From: Roseivirga echinicomitans
Lineage (GTDB): Bacteria; Bacteroidota; Bacteroidia; Cytophagales; Cyclobacteriaceae
Reading direction: 5' to 3'
Assembly (NCBI RefSeq): GCF_001592935.1
Contig: NZ_LRDB01000050.1
Span: forward strand, 496,001-560,000
Length of the DNA: 64,000 bases
This document shows, one piece after another, positions 49,001-58,737 of this stretch. Every line of letters starts with the position of its first letter. The first letter of the stretch is position 1. A program made the position numbers and the translations under genes. Under the pieces are notes generated by a model. The model made no database searches. It was not told the origin of the DNA and was given only the letters and a program-made list of their open reading frames with translations.

Positions 49001-51617
49001 GTTTTGCTTTGGCTTCAGTAATTACCTGATCCAAACCAGACAAGTCTTTTCCGCCAGCAGTAGCAAAGAAAGGCTGTCCGCCCCCCCCACCTTTGATGGC
49101 TTTGGCCAAATCTCTGATCATTACGCCAGCGTTCAGGCCTTTGTCATTTACCACATTGTCGGAAAGCACAATTGCGATTTGCGGGCTTCCATCAACATTT
49201 GCGGCCAGCACTGCAAAAAGGTTTTCTACTTCATTTCTGAGCTCGAAAGAGATCTTCTTCACTGCATCCGCATTCGGAACAGTGATTTTTTCGATGATCA
49301 CATTCAATCCCTTTTCAGCAACCATCTTCTTCGCCAACTCTTCTTTCAGTTGACCAGATTGCTTGGCATGCAAAGTTTCTAATTCCTTGTTCAGCTTTTG
49401 CCTTTCCTCCATCAGGGAAGTAATGGCCTTGGCCACATCGCTCGGGCTTTTCAGCATTTCCTTGATTTCCTTCAGCAACTTATCTTGCTCCTGAACCAAA
49501 TCGAAAGCCTTAGGGCCAGAAACCGCTTCAATTCTACGCACACCTGCCGCTACGGCTCCTTCCGAAACAATCTTGAACACCCCTATTTGACCTGTAGCCG
49601 CCACATGGGTTCCTCCGCAAAGTTCTACAGAATAACTCGGGTCGAAAGTGATGACGCGAACAAACTCACCGTATTTCTCACCGAAAAGGGCTGTCGCACC
49701 CAACTTCTTGGCTTCTTCAATCGGTACGTTCCTTTGCTCGTTCAACTTGATATTCTGGCGAATATGGTCGTTCACGATCCTTTCAATTTCTTCGATTTGC
49801 TCTGGCTCTACTTTCGCAAAATGTGAGAAATCGAAACGCAATATTTTATCTGAAACCAACGATCCTTTTTGCTGTACATGGTTACCAAGTACTTGACGCA
49901 AGGCAGAATGCAACAGGTGAGTTGCAGAGTGGTTGTTCTTAATCAATTCCCTTCTTGACGTATCAATAATAGCTTCAAACTCAGCTTCTGGTTGGGCTGG
50001 AATACGGTCTGTATAGTGTACAATCAGGTCATTTTCTTTTTGAGTATCTAAAACCTTAATGGTTTCTGTCTCATTCTTGAGTACCCCCTTGTCTCCTACT
50101 TGACCTCCACTTTCGCCATAAAAAGGCGTTTGGTCTAGCACCAACTGATAAACAGTTCCTTTCTTTTCTTTGATTTCGCGGTATTTGATGATTTTGGTTT
50201 TTAAGGCCACTTCATCGTAACCTACAAACTCAGAAGTTTCTTCTTCCGACACTTGAATCCAATCCCCTTTTACTTGAGCAGCATCTGCTTTTGAGCGCTG
50301 CTTTTGAACAGCCATGGCTTCCGTAAAGCCTTTCTCGTCAATGCTCAAGCCGTTTTCTCTTGCAATCAGTCCTGTTAAATCTACTGGGAAACCGAAAGTA
50401 TCGTACAATTCAAAAACTACTTGACCATCAATCACATCAGTTCCTTCGGCTTTCATATTGGCCTGCACTTGGTCTAATCGCTTGAGGCCGTTTTCAAGCG
50501 TTCTGAGGAACGAAGCTTCTTCTTCTTTGATCACCTTAGCAATAAAGTCTTGCTGACTTACAAGCTCATCGAAAACGCCAGAGAACTGCTCTGCTAAAAT
50601 TGGCATGAGGCCATATAGGAATGGCTCTTTAAAATTGAGAAAGGTGTAACCGTAACGCACTGCCCTTCTCAAGATTCTTCGGATTACATAACCCGCCTTG
50701 TTGTTTGAAGGCAATTGACCATCGGCAATGGCGAAAGAAATCGCACGAATGTGGTCTACGATTACCCTGATAGCGATATCCGTTTTTTCAGAAGTACCAT
50801 AAGCAACTCCCGACTGTTTCGCGATGTAATCAATCAGTGGCGTAAATACATCCGTATCATAAGTTGAGCCTTTCTGCTGTAAAGCCATTGAAAGACGCTC
50901 AAAGCCCATTCCAGTATCAATATGCTGGGCAGGAAGGCTTTCTAAATGGCCATCTGCTTTTCTATCGTATTGCATGAAAACCAAGTTCCAAACCTCCACC
51001 ACTTGTGGGTGGTCGTTGTTCACAAGGTCTTTCCCAGGTGTTTTGGCTATTTCTTCATCTGACCTTAAGTCAATATGAATTTCGGAACAAGGCCCACACG
51101 GCCCCGTTTCGCCCATTTCCCAGAAGTTATCTTTCTTGTTTCCACCCAGAATACGGGCTTCATCAATGTATTGCTTCCATAAATCGAATGCTTCTTGGTC
51201 AAAATCAAGGTCTTCAGACTTATCTCCTTCAAAAACGGTGACGTATAATTTATCCTTTGGCAGGCCATATACTTGCGTCAATAATTCCCAAGCCCAAGTA
51301 ATGGCGTCCTTCTTAAAGTAATCCCCAAACGACCAGTTGCCCAACATTTCGAACATGGTGTGGTGGTAGGTATCAATTCCTACTTCCTCTAAATCATTGT
51401 GCTTTCCAGAAACACGCAAACATTTCTGGCTATTGGCTGCACGGCTATAATCGGCCTTTGAGTTGCCTAAGAAAAGGTCTTTGAACTGATTCATCCCAGC
51501 GTTCGTAAACATCAGGGTTGGATCATTTTTGATCACCAAAGGCGCTGAAGGCACAAATTGATGTGATTTTGATTTAAAAAATTCGATAAATTTCGATCTA
51601 ATTTCCTTTGATTGCAT
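48984..51617 (-). CDS. alaS: Alanyl-tRNA synthetase
   Basis: 877 residues from the ATG at 51617 (SKEIRSKFIEFF, the normal start); the frame stays open upstream but adds non-family residues. Class II aminoacylation core ~1-250 (FVPSAPLVIKNDPTLMFTNAGMNQF), editing domain with the zinc motifs HSATHLLHSAL and CGGTH, and C-Ala domain (MIRDLAKAIKGGGGGQPFFATAGG). It is first gene of the operon with gatB and the TlpA-like gene. It is divergent from the M23 peptidase over a 115-base gap. Confidence 0.98.
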   Translation of the reverse strand: MQSKEIRSKFIEFFKSKSHQFVPSAPLVIKNDPTLMFTNAGMNQFKDLFLGNSKADYSRAANSQKCLRVSGKHNDLEEVGIDTYHHTMFEMLGNWSFGDYFKKDAITWAWELLTQVYGLPKDKLYVTVFEGDKSEDLDFDQEAFDLWKQYIDEARILGGNKKDNFWEMGETGPCGPCSEIHIDLRSDEEIAKTPGKDLVNNDHPQVVEVWNLVFMQYDRKADGHLESLPAQHIDTGMGFERLSMALQQKGSTYDTDVFTPLIDYIAKQSGVAYGTSEKTDIAIRVIVDHIRAISFAIADGQLPSNNKAGYVIRRILRRAVRYGYTFLNFKEPFLYGLMPILAEQFSGVFDELVSQQDFIAKVIKEEEASFLRTLENGLKRLDQVQANMKAEGTDVIDGQVVFELYDTFGFPVDLTGLIARENGLSIDEKGFTEAMAVQKQRSKADAAQVKGDWIQVSEEETSEFVGYDEVALKTKIIKYREIKEKKGTVYQLVLDQTPFYGESGGQVGDKGVLKNETETIKVLDTQKENDLIVHYTDRIPAQPEAEFEAIIDTSRRELIKNNHSATHLLHSALRQVLGNHVQQKGSLVSDKILRFDFSHFAKVEPEQIEEIERIVNDHIRQNIKLNEQRNVPIEEAKKLGATALFGEKYGEFVRVITFDPSYSVELCGGTHVAATGQIGVFKIVSEGAVAAGVRRIEAVSGPKAFDLVQEQDKLLKEIKEMLKSPSDVAKAITSLMEERQKLNKELETLHAKQSGQLKEELAKKMVAEKGLNVIIEKITVPNADAVKKISFELRNEVENLFAVLAANVDGSPQIAIVLSDNVVNDKGLNAGVMIRDLAKAIKGGGGGQPFFATAGGKDLSGLDQVITEAKAKLAGLE

Positions 51618-51732
51618 CTCAGATGAATTAATTGCGTTTAGGCTAAAGCTTAATTTTCGTACCTTTGTGAGGAACTTTGTGTTTCCCTTTTGTAAAAGCA
51701 CAAAATTAGGAGAATTTCAAAAAGGATTCTTA

Positions 51733-52725
51733 ATGTCAAAAATAAAATATTACTACGATACCGAGACTTGTAAATACGAGCGCATCAAGGTCAAAAAGCG
51801 CGATGTAGTTATTAACGCTCTCGGCTTCTTATCATTGGCTCTCGTGCTCTCTGTGGGCATTATTGTGGTACTCGGTCAATATTTCGATTCCCCAAAAGAG
51901 GCTGCTCTAAAAGAAGAAAACAACGAACTCAAGCTTTATTATGATCTGATGAAAGATCAAGTAGACGGAATGGATGCCATGCTAGGCGTGCTTCAAGAGA
52001 AAGATGATAACGTTTATCGTGTCGTTTTTGAAGCTGAACCAATTCCAGAAACAGTAAGAGAAGCCGGTTCTGGCGGTGCTCTACGCTACCGCCAGTTGCT
52101 AGAGAGCGACATGGAGAATAAGAATCTAGTAGTCAGCGCACTAGAGAAGATAGACAACGTAAAAAAGAAAATGTACATCCAAACCAAATCTTATGATGAG
52201 GTAATGGCCCTTGCATTAGACAAAGAACGCCTCTACTCTTCCATGCCTGCCATACAACCTGTATCTAACAAAGATTTGAGAAGGTTCTCTTCGGGTTTTG
52301 GGTATAGAACCGATCCTATTTTTAAGGTAAAAAGAATGCATTACGGTAGTGATTTCTCTGCTGAGCAAGGCACCCCTATTTATGCCACTGGTGATGGTGT
52401 TGTTTCCAAAACCACATCTAGCACCATCGGCTATGGTAAACACATCATTATCGATCACGGTTTTGGCTACGAAACACTCTATGGCCACATGAGCCGATTT
52501 GCTGTTCGCCCAGGGCAAAAGGTAAAACGAGGTGAAGTCATAGGCTATGTTGGGAATTCAGGAAAATCTACTGCCCCTCATTTGCACTATGAAGTGCACA
52601 TCAATGGCGTAGCCAAAGACCCTATTAACTATTTCTTTAAAGATCTGAATGCTGCTGAGTATGAAGAAATCTTGAGGCTTTCCTCTATAGAAAACCAGTC
52701 GTTAGGTTCATATTCTTACCGCTAG
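51733..52725 (+). CDS. Membrane-anchored M23 (LytM/lysostaphin-type) peptidase
   Basis: 330 residues from the ATG at 51733; a GTG at 51667 would add 22 residues that do not look like family sequence. The N-terminal cytoplasmic part (YYYDTETCKYERIKVKKRDV) is basic, one TM at ~28-50 (LGFLSLALVLSVGIIVVLGQ), a coiled coil to ~110, and M23 domain ~205-310: SGFGYRTDPIFK, MHYGSDFSAEQGTPIYA with the zinc His/Asp, and APHLHYEVHINGVAKDP. It is a peptidoglycan endopeptidase, or an activator of one, acting in the periplasm. TACCTTTG at 51660-51667 may be its -7 promoter box. Confidence 0.93.
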   Translation: MSKIKYYYDTETCKYERIKVKKRDVVINALGFLSLALVLSVGIIVVLGQYFDSPKEAALKEENNELKLYYDLMKDQVDGMDAMLGVLQEKDDNVYRVVFEAEPIPETVREAGSGGALRYRQLLESDMENKNLVVSALEKIDNVKKKMYIQTKSYDEVMALALDKERLYSSMPAIQPVSNKDLRRFSSGFGYRTDPIFKVKRMHYGSDFSAEQGTPIYATGDGVVSKTTSSTIGYGKHIIIDHGFGYETLYGHMSRFAVRPGQKVKRGEVIGYVGNSGKSTAPHLHYEVHINGVAKDPINYFFKDLNAAEYEEILRLSSIENQSLGSYSYR

Positions 52726-52848
52726 ATTTCGGCCGCTATTTCATATTTAATTGGGTTTAAATATTCAGTTCAAATTCCTTACATTTGAAATAGTGACCTT
52801 TTGGTTAGCTTAAAGTAATTCTTTTACTTCTTTTCATAACCCGTTGAC

Positions 52849-53187
52849 ATGCCTTACAAAGAGAAACCAATAGAAAAGAAATACTTCACCATTGGGGAAG
52901 TCGCCAAAGAGCTTGGTGTGGCTACTTCATTGATTAGATTCTGGGAAAGTCAGTTCACTTTCATCAGTCCAAAAAAGAACAAAAAAGGCAATCGAAAATT
53001 CACACAAGAAGATTTAAAAAAGATCAAACTGGTGTATCATTTGGTGAAGGAGAAGGGCTACACCCTACAAGGTGCGCAAGAGCATATCAAGAATCATAAA
53101 GAAACGATCAGCTCCGAAGCGGAAATGATTACTTCCCTAAAGAAAATAAGGGGTTTTTTGGAAGAAATGAAAAGCCAACTGCCATGA
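52849..53187 (+). CDS. MerR-family regulator (small)
   Basis: 112 residues. The winged-helix HTH (~10-80) is typical: KYFTIGEVAKELGVATSLIRFWE, then KKNKKGNRKFTQEDLKKIKLVYHLVKEKGYTLQGAQEHIK. The effector domain is nearly absent, and no Cys-based metal site is seen. Bacteroidota carry this small MerR protein directly before dprA; the two overlap here by four bases (ATGA, 53184-53187). What it regulates is unknown. Confidence 0.92.
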   Translation: MPYKEKPIEKKYFTIGEVAKELGVATSLIRFWESQFTFISPKKNKKGNRKFTQEDLKKIKLVYHLVKEKGYTLQGAQEHIKNHKETISSEAEMITSLKKIRGFLEEMKSQLP

Positions 53188-54290
53188 ACCAAGACAAGCT
53201 ACATCAAGTAGCCTTGTCGCTCATCCCTAAAATTGGCCCTAGCCTTTCTAGGCAACTGATTAACTACTTCTCTACCCCGCAACAGGTGTTCAATGCCACC
53301 AAGGGAAAACTTTCAAAAATACCGGGCGTTGGCCCAAAGCTTTCTGCGCTGATTCCAAACCAAAAGGAACTTCTAGTGAAAGCAGAAAAGATCATTGAAG
53401 ACTCCATCAAAAAAGGCATTTCAATCCACTACTACAAGGAAGATCATTACCCTAAAAGGTTGATGAACATATCTGATGCACCTATTTTACTGTATTCCGT
53501 AGGCAAAGTGGAACTCAACCCACCAAGAACCATTGGGATTGTGGGAACACGCAGGGCGACAAAGTATGGCTTACAAATCACTGAAGACATCGTTGCACAA
53601 ATAAAACCTCAAGTAGCGACTATCATCTCAGGCTTGGCTTACGGTATTGATGTAAAAGCACATGATTCCGCTTTAAAGCAACAATTACCCACCATTGGCG
53701 CCATGGCCTGCGGTTTGGATAAGATATATCCTTCAGGCAATCGAAATACAGCTCTAAAGATGCTGGAAAACGGTGGTCTAGTCAGTGAATACCCCGTTGG
53801 TACAGAAGCTGACGCACGGTTATTTCCTGCCAGAAACAGGGTAATTGCCGGAATGTCGGATGCGCTGATTGTGGTGGAAGCGGCTAAAAAAGGAGGTGCA
53901 CTTATTTCAGCCAATATTGCCGACAGCTATGATATTCCCGTTTTTGCCGTACCCGGTGAAGTTGGAAATACCTATTCAGAAGGCTGTAACCTATTGATCA
54001 GAAACATGAAAGCGGCCATTTTTACTTCTTTTCAAGACGTGGTAGAAGCCCTCAATTGGGATGTTCAGGAAAGCACACAACCCAAGAACCCAGAATTAAA
54101 GTATAAGGATTTACAAGGTGATGAAAAGGCCATTGTTGAGGTATTGCTGAAAAACGGACAGCAAATGCACATTGACAAGCTCTGCTGGCAAAGTCAATTG
54201 AACATGAGCACATTGGCTTCCCTGCTATTACAAATGGAGTTTGCAGGCTATATCAAGCCTTTGCCGGGGAAAGAGTTTAGGTTGGTTTGA
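53184..54290 (+). CDS. dprA: DNA-processing protein DprA (natural transformation)
   Basis: 368 residues. It loads RecA onto incoming single-stranded DNA during transformation. N-terminal helical domain with a helix-hairpin-helix (LSKIPGVGPKLSALI), then the Rossmann-like DprA domain ~85-290: IGIVGTRRATKYGLQITEDI, IISGLAYGIDVKAHDSAL, MACGLDKIYPSGNR, SEYPVGTEADARLFPARNRVIAG, VVEAAKKGGALISANIADSY, and VFAVPGEVGNTYSEGCN. A C-terminal winged-helix (DprA_WH) spans ~305-368. It is co-translated with the MerR gene. Confidence 0.96.
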   Translation: MNQDKLHQVALSLIPKIGPSLSRQLINYFSTPQQVFNATKGKLSKIPGVGPKLSALIPNQKELLVKAEKIIEDSIKKGISIHYYKEDHYPKRLMNISDAPILLYSVGKVELNPPRTIGIVGTRRATKYGLQITEDIVAQIKPQVATIISGLAYGIDVKAHDSALKQQLPTIGAMACGLDKIYPSGNRNTALKMLENGGLVSEYPVGTEADARLFPARNRVIAGMSDALIVVEAAKKGGALISANIADSYDIPVFAVPGEVGNTYSEGCNLLIRNMKAAIFTSFQDVVEALNWDVQESTQPKNPELKYKDLQGDEKAIVEVLLKNGQQMHIDKLCWQSQLNMSTLASLLLQMEFAGYIKPLPGKEFRLV

Positions 54291-54354
54291 GCTTAATGAC
54301 TTTAACCCTCAATTTGCAAACAAGACATTTTCAGTTAATGATAATTTTGATAAA

Positions 54355-54819
54355 ATGGAGTTTTTAGGCAGAGTTGGTAAAAGGAAAATTTATTACCTAC
54401 AAGTAAGAAGCCATCCTGAATGGGCTAACTCATTACCTAAAAATGACTGGATTGCATTTACTATAGCTCATAAAGAGGATGAAGAATTAATCCCACCAAT
54501 TGTCAAAAAATGTATCGACAAAAATGTCTCTTACACATGTAGTTCAGGTGAACTAGCTGATCTTACTGAAGATTATTTTGACGAAGAAGTATTATGGCGG
54601 AGTATTGATGAAAATGAATTTGGCAATAATTCAATACTTATGACAACTGCACATCGAGACTTTGAAGAGGGCTTTTGGTTCTCATCTGCAGTTGCGCACG
54701 ATGATAAATTTGATCTTAATCAGGTAGTTTGCATTGATGCAACTAAAAGGAACACGAAAGTGCTTCTAATCAAATTAATTGAAAAAATAAACAAAGGCTG
54801 GTTGCCACCTGAATCTTAG
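54355..54819 (+). CDS. Unrecognised 154-residue acidic protein
   Basis: From the ATG at 54355 (64 bases after dprA); an earlier in-frame ATG at 54241 would overlap dprA by 50 bases. Acidic and without signal peptide or membrane helix. Features: VGKRKIYYLQVRSHPEWANS, IAFTIAHKEDEELIPPIVKKC, YTCSSGELADLTEDYFDEEV, and MTTAHRDFEEGFWFSSAVAH. The alternation of strands and helices suggests a small alpha/beta fold. It resembles small defence/immunity-type orphan proteins in size and composition, but I cannot assign a family. Confidence 0.6.
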   Translation: MEFLGRVGKRKIYYLQVRSHPEWANSLPKNDWIAFTIAHKEDEELIPPIVKKCIDKNVSYTCSSGELADLTEDYFDEEVLWRSIDENEFGNNSILMTTAHRDFEEGFWFSSAVAHDDKFDLNQVVCIDATKRNTKVLLIKLIEKINKGWLPPES

Positions 54820-54909
54820 CTTTCGAACTAAATGTCCACCTCGCAGTGACGATCCTAATTTATGCTTTGCAACCCTTAGCGCTCTTTGCGGTTAGCCTAA
54901 AAATCAAAA

Positions 54910-56277
54910 TTAACGCTGCCCTAAGCCGTAGCTCCCCTCTTCTAGCAGATTATACACCAAGTTGTGAATATTCGGACGCACATTCAGTTGATAGATCTTG
55001 CTGTTATCTCTTGTAGGATTGACTCTATTGGAAAGAAAGACGAATAAGAGCCCAGTAGCAGGGTCTGCCCAAACGAAAGTTCCTGTATAACCCGTATGTC
55101 CAAAACTTGCTGGGCTGGCGTGTTGCGCTACGCTAGAGGCCGAGAAGCTGTAATCCACTAAGGGTTTATCAAAGCCTAAACCTCTGCGGTTACCTGTTTC
55201 ACAAAACTGACAATCAGTAAACTCCTTAATCGTAGCCGCACTCAAGTATTCCTTTCCGTCATACACACCCCCATTCAAGAGCATTTGGTACACTTTGGCC
55301 AAATCTCTGGCATCGGAGAATAAGCCAGCATTACCAGAAACACCCAACATCATGGCGGCACCCTCGTCATGTACATCTCCATGCAATGTTTCCATTCTGA
55401 AAAAGTCATCCACTTCGGTAGGAACAATTCGATCTAAAGAAAATCTTTCCTTGGGCTTGAAACCTAATGTTTCCGCGCCCAATGGCTTGTAGAAGTTATT
55501 ATTTAAGAACACGTCAAACGCTTCTCCAGACTCCCTTTCCACCAATTCTGGGAATAAATAGAAGGGCAAACCAGAGTAGAGATAGCTCTTATCATCGCTC
55601 ACTTTCGTGCGCTTAATCATTTTATAAATCTTCTTCTCCTTAAAATCCTTGTGCAGAAAAAGGCCTGTTTCAGAAATGCGGTATGGAAATCTTCTAGAAG
55701 AGTCTGGTTTTACTGTATTCCACTTGTATTTGCCATTCTTACGCTGCACTTCAGACCAATAGGGAATCCACGCTTTTAATCCTGCCTGGTGCGCCAAAAC
55801 ATCCCGAATGGGTAAATCAGCCTTTTCACCTGTGGCTATTTTGGGGAAATAGTGCCCGAAATTTTCTTCTAAGCTGAATTTCCCCTCATCGTGAAGCTTC
55901 ATGAGCGCCAAAGTAGCTGCGGTAGTTTTCGTTACCGAAGCCAAATCGTAGATATCGCTATTTTTTACTTCGATGGACTGATCATAAGTATGGTAACCGA
56001 ATGATTTTTCGTAGAACACAATGCCATCCTTGGCAATCAATAGCTGACAACCCGGAAAGGCACCAGAATCTAAAGCCTGTTGAATGATGGATTGGATTCC
56101 AGCCTCCAATGCAGCCGAATTGATCCCTAGTTCTTCAGGTTTGCCATCAATCAGTTTATTGAAAATGCTTTCAATCTTAACAGGCGTTTTCTCCTTTACC
56201 TGAAAGTCCGTTTGCCGAGCCATTGAAGAAAATGAACTCAAAATTAAACTGGCTAATAAAAAAATATTACGGATCAT
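54910..56277 (-). CDS. Exported serine hydrolase of the beta-lactamase (class C) family
   Basis: 455 residues from the ATG at 56277, which gives a clean signal peptide (MIRNIFLLASLILSSFSSM); an ATG 11 codons upstream is an alternative. Penicillin-binding fold motifs: SVTK nucleophile (YDLASVTKTTAATLALMKL, ~Ser115), YSG in KSYLYSGLPFYLF for the Tyr motif, and HTGYTGTF for the KTG-type triad. Likely a D-aminopeptidase- or esterase-like peptidoglycan or peptide hydrolase rather than a drug-resistance enzyme. It ends the minus-strand pair with HMG-CoA lyase 51 bases upstream. Confidence 0.88.
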   Translation of the reverse strand: MIRNIFLLASLILSSFSSMARQTDFQVKEKTPVKIESIFNKLIDGKPEELGINSAALEAGIQSIIQQALDSGAFPGCQLLIAKDGIVFYEKSFGYHTYDQSIEVKNSDIYDLASVTKTTAATLALMKLHDEGKFSLEENFGHYFPKIATGEKADLPIRDVLAHQAGLKAWIPYWSEVQRKNGKYKWNTVKPDSSRRFPYRISETGLFLHKDFKEKKIYKMIKRTKVSDDKSYLYSGLPFYLFPELVERESGEAFDVFLNNNFYKPLGAETLGFKPKERFSLDRIVPTEVDDFFRMETLHGDVHDEGAAMMLGVSGNAGLFSDARDLAKVYQMLLNGGVYDGKEYLSAATIKEFTDCQFCETGNRRGLGFDKPLVDYSFSASSVAQHASPASFGHTGYTGTFVWADPATGLLFVFLSNRVNPTRDNSKIYQLNVRPNIHNLVYNLLEEGSYGLGQR

Positions 56278-56328
56278 TTTCGAATATATCAAGCTTAAGG
56301 ACTGCATCAAAGTTATGGGTGATTTATG

Positions 56329-57177
56329 CTAGGAAGGGAACACTTCACTGGCCATCAGCATGGCTTCCGAGAAGGCCTTTCGATCTAAGTTCAACGCTAC
56401 ATTTTGCTCATCAAAATAACGGACTAAAACTTCGGTATCGATATTACCCGTGAGTGCATCGGTCGCCATTGGGCAACCACCAAAGCCTTTAATTGCAGTA
56501 TCGAATCTGCGGCAGCCCGCATCGTAAGCCGAGCTCACTTTCTCAACAATCTTCTGAGGCGTAGAATGGAAATGCGCCCCTATTTCCGTAGTTGTATAAG
56601 CGGTTATGCTATTATTGAAAATCTCTTTAATTACCTCTGGTTCAGCTACTCCTATCGTATCAGATAAACTTATTATTTCAACTTTAAGTTGAACAAGCTT
56701 TTCAACGAACTCAGCTACAATTTCGGCATTAAAGGTTTCTCCATAAGGGTTTCCGAAGCCCATAGAAATGTAAGTCACCAGCTTTTTGTCGTGTTTGATA
56801 CAGAGGTTTTGAATCGACTCCAACTGCACCAAAGCTTCTTCAATGGACTTGTTTGTGTTCCGCATTTGGAACTGCTCCGAGATAGAAAGCGGGAATCCCA
56901 AGTAGGTGATTTCTTCGAAATTCACAGCATCCTCCGCCCCTCTTGTGTTGGCAATAATGGCGAGTAATTTCGACTTAGTTTTAGACAAATCTAGCTGACT
57001 CAATACCTCGGCTGTATCACGCAATTGTGGAATGGCCTTGGGCGATACGAAGCTTCCAAAGTCGATAGTATCGAAACCAACTTTTAGCAGTTGATTGATA
57101 TAGGCTGCTTTGGTTTCTGTAGGTATAAAATCATGGAGGCCTTGCATGGCATCCCTTGGGCATTCAATAATTTTCAT
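56329..57177 (-). CDS. Hydroxymethylglutaryl-CoA lyase
   Basis: 282 residues, slightly shorter than the usual ~300. The HMGL-like TIM barrel splits HMG-CoA into acetyl-CoA and acetoacetate, the last step of leucine breakdown. Motifs: IIECPRDAMQGL (RDAxQ catalytic Arg/Asp), FGSFVSPKAIPQL, GFGNPYGE, SLSDTIGVAEPEVI, GAHFHSTPQK (metal-ligand HxH) and KGFGGCPMATDALTGN with the reactive-loop Cys. The leading residues are ECPRDAMQG instead of EVxPRDGLQ, a modest variation. No other leucine-degradation gene is beside it. Confidence 0.9.
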   Translation of the reverse strand: MKIIECPRDAMQGLHDFIPTETKAAYINQLLKVGFDTIDFGSFVSPKAIPQLRDTAEVLSQLDLSKTKSKLLAIIANTRGAEDAVNFEEITYLGFPLSISEQFQMRNTNKSIEEALVQLESIQNLCIKHDKKLVTYISMGFGNPYGETFNAEIVAEFVEKLVQLKVEIISLSDTIGVAEPEVIKEIFNNSITAYTTTEIGAHFHSTPQKIVEKVSSAYDAGCRRFDTAIKGFGGCPMATDALTGNIDTEVLVRYFDEQNVALNLDRKAFSEAMLMASEVFPS

Positions 57178-57280
57178 GGACTTGCTTTGAGTTACTATTT
57201 AAAACAATTGAGGCTAAAAGTAAAATCTCATTACACTAACACTCCGGTAAACTCAAGGTTCCCGCTTTTTCCCCTCAAAC

Positions 57281-57309
57281 AAAAAAAGCCCCCGATTTTC
57301 ATCGAGGGC
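57281..57309 (-). terminator. Terminator of the fasciclin gene
   Basis: GCCCCCGAT (57288-57296) pairs with ATCGAGGGC (57301-57309) with one mismatch and a TTTC loop. On the minus strand seven T follow, 30 bases after the stop. Confidence 0.85.
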
Positions 57310-57339
57310 CAAATCAACATAACCACAATCAACCATGAA

Positions 57340-57843
57340 CTATTTCATCATGCTCGGAGGCAAAATCACTTTATCAATAACATGCACTACTCCATTGCTA
57401 GCTTTCACATCAGCAGCCACTACAGTAGCTCCACTGATCATTACTTTACCATTAGCCATCATTACTTTCACTTTCTCTCCTTGTACGGTAGCAGCTTCCT
57501 GACCATTAGAAAGGTCGGTGGACATTACTTTACCCGAAACAACGTGATAAGTTAACACTGCTACTAGTTTATCCTTGTTCTCTGGCTTTAGCAACATCTC
57601 TAAAGTTCCAGCAGGTAATGCAGCAAATGCGGCATCGGTAGGAGCGAAAACAGTGAAAGGACCCGTGCTTTTCAAAGTCTCAACCAAGCCAGCAGCTTTA
57701 ACAGCGGCTACTAGCGTTTTTAGGTTGTCATTTCCTACTGCTAAATCAACGATGTCATTAGATTGCGCTTTAGCAACATTGATAGTAGCAAATAAAGCTA
57801 CAACTGTACCTAAAATTAGATTTCTTAATTTTTGAGTTTTCAT
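57340..57843 (-). CDS. Exported fasciclin (FAS1) domain protein
   Basis: 167 residues. Signal peptide [26 protein letters not shown] (~26), then one FAS1 domain: [56 protein letters not shown] (YHVV box), and [21 protein letters not shown]1 proteins act in adhesion at the cell surface. It is downstream of the sigma/anti-sigma pair on the same strand after a 78-base gap that can hold its own promoter. The mycobacterial SigK/RskA system likewise controls FAS1 proteins (MPT70/MPT83), so it is the probable target. Confidence 0.95.
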   Translation of the reverse strand: MKTQKLRNLILGTVVALFATINVAKAQSNDIVDLAVGNDNLKTLVAAVKAAGLVETLKSTGPFTVFAPTDAAFAALPAGTLEMLLKPENKDKLVAVLTYHVVSGKVMSTDLSNGQEAATVQGEKVKVMMANGKVMISGATVVAADVKASNGVVHVIDKVILPPSMMK

Positions 57844-57921
57844 AATTAGAATGATTTGAACGTGTTTTAGTTTAAATTCACTCTAACTACGACCAAAGAG
57901 ATGGCTATAGATTTTTGATGC

Positions 57922-58737
57922 CTAACTTTTTTTCAAAAAACCTCTGGCATAGGTTTGATCTACGGTAGCAACAGGTGTACCCCCCTCTTCTTCAAGCGTA
58001 ATGGCAAAAGCTTGCACCTCTCCTTTGATCACTTTTAATTCTTGCACTAATTGGTTATGGTCAAAAATTCCGGCATCTATTGGATCTTGACCGGCTTTGA
58101 TGGCCCAAAGTTGATATTGATGTCCTTTTGGTGGTTCAGGCAAATTATCTACACTGATAAATACTGCGTTCGTATTCTTGTTCCAGAAAACGTTGGCAAA
58201 AGATTGCGGTGAGAGATCAGATCCATCTAAACGCACATGTACGTTATCATCATTTAAGAAATGTGCTACCCGTAATTCGGCATAGTCTAATTCTTGCTGC
58301 GTAGATTCTATTTCATAAGCCATTTTTGAGTTTTCAGTGGCTATTCTGCGAACGTCATCTTTCGCACTAGTCATTCTCAGGAAGAAATAAACATTGAAAG
58401 CAATGCTCAAAAACAACAAAACAGCAGCCGCTGCCGACCACCTTGGAATTATACTAACTTTCTTTATTTGTGTATCAGGCTCTTCAATGGCTCTTAAAAA
58501 AGCCTCTTTTTCCTCATCACGGATAGTATTCGTCACTAAATCTATTACTGTATTATCACCAGAAGAAGGTTGGCTACTGGCCAAAGTGATTAAAACATTT
58601 CTTAACTCATCAAGCTCATCGGCCACCTGAGGATAGCGTGCCGCCATTGCATCCACGGCTTGCATTTCTTCATCATTGAGCTCGCCTGCCCAATAAGATT
58701 CCAAAATTCCTGATGCTATGTACTCTTGAATATTCAT
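57922..58737 (-). CDS. RskA-type anti-sigma factor
   Basis: 271 residues. Cytoplasmic N-terminal sigma-binding part ~1-75 (IASGILESYWAGELNDEEMQAVDAMAARYPQVADEL), one TM at ~100-120 (SAAAAVLLFLSIAFNVYFFL), a coiled coil to ~160, and an RskA-like periplasmic domain (VFISVDNLPEPPKGHQYQLWAIKAGQDPIDAGIFD). It holds the adjacent SigK-like factor inactive until regulated proteolysis. It overlaps the sigma gene by four bases, the usual partner coupling. Confidence 0.92.
   Translation of the reverse strand: MNIQEYIASGILESYWAGELNDEEMQAVDAMAARYPQVADELDELRNVLITLASSQPSSGDNTVIDLVTNTIRDEEKEAFLRAIEEPDTQIKKVSIIPRWSAAAAVLLFLSIAFNVYFFLRMTSAKDDVRRIATENSKMAYEIESTQQELDYAELRVAHFLNDDNVHVRLDGSDLSPQSFANVFWNKNTNAVFISVDNLPEPPKGHQYQLWAIKAGQDPIDAGIFDHNQLVQELKVIKGEVQAFAITLEEEGGTPVATVDQTYARGFLKKS

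Noticed and set aside
51618-51701. 28 extra N-terminal residues on AlaS
   Set aside because: Family sequence begins at the ATG at 51617, and the extra part would overlap the divergent promoter region.
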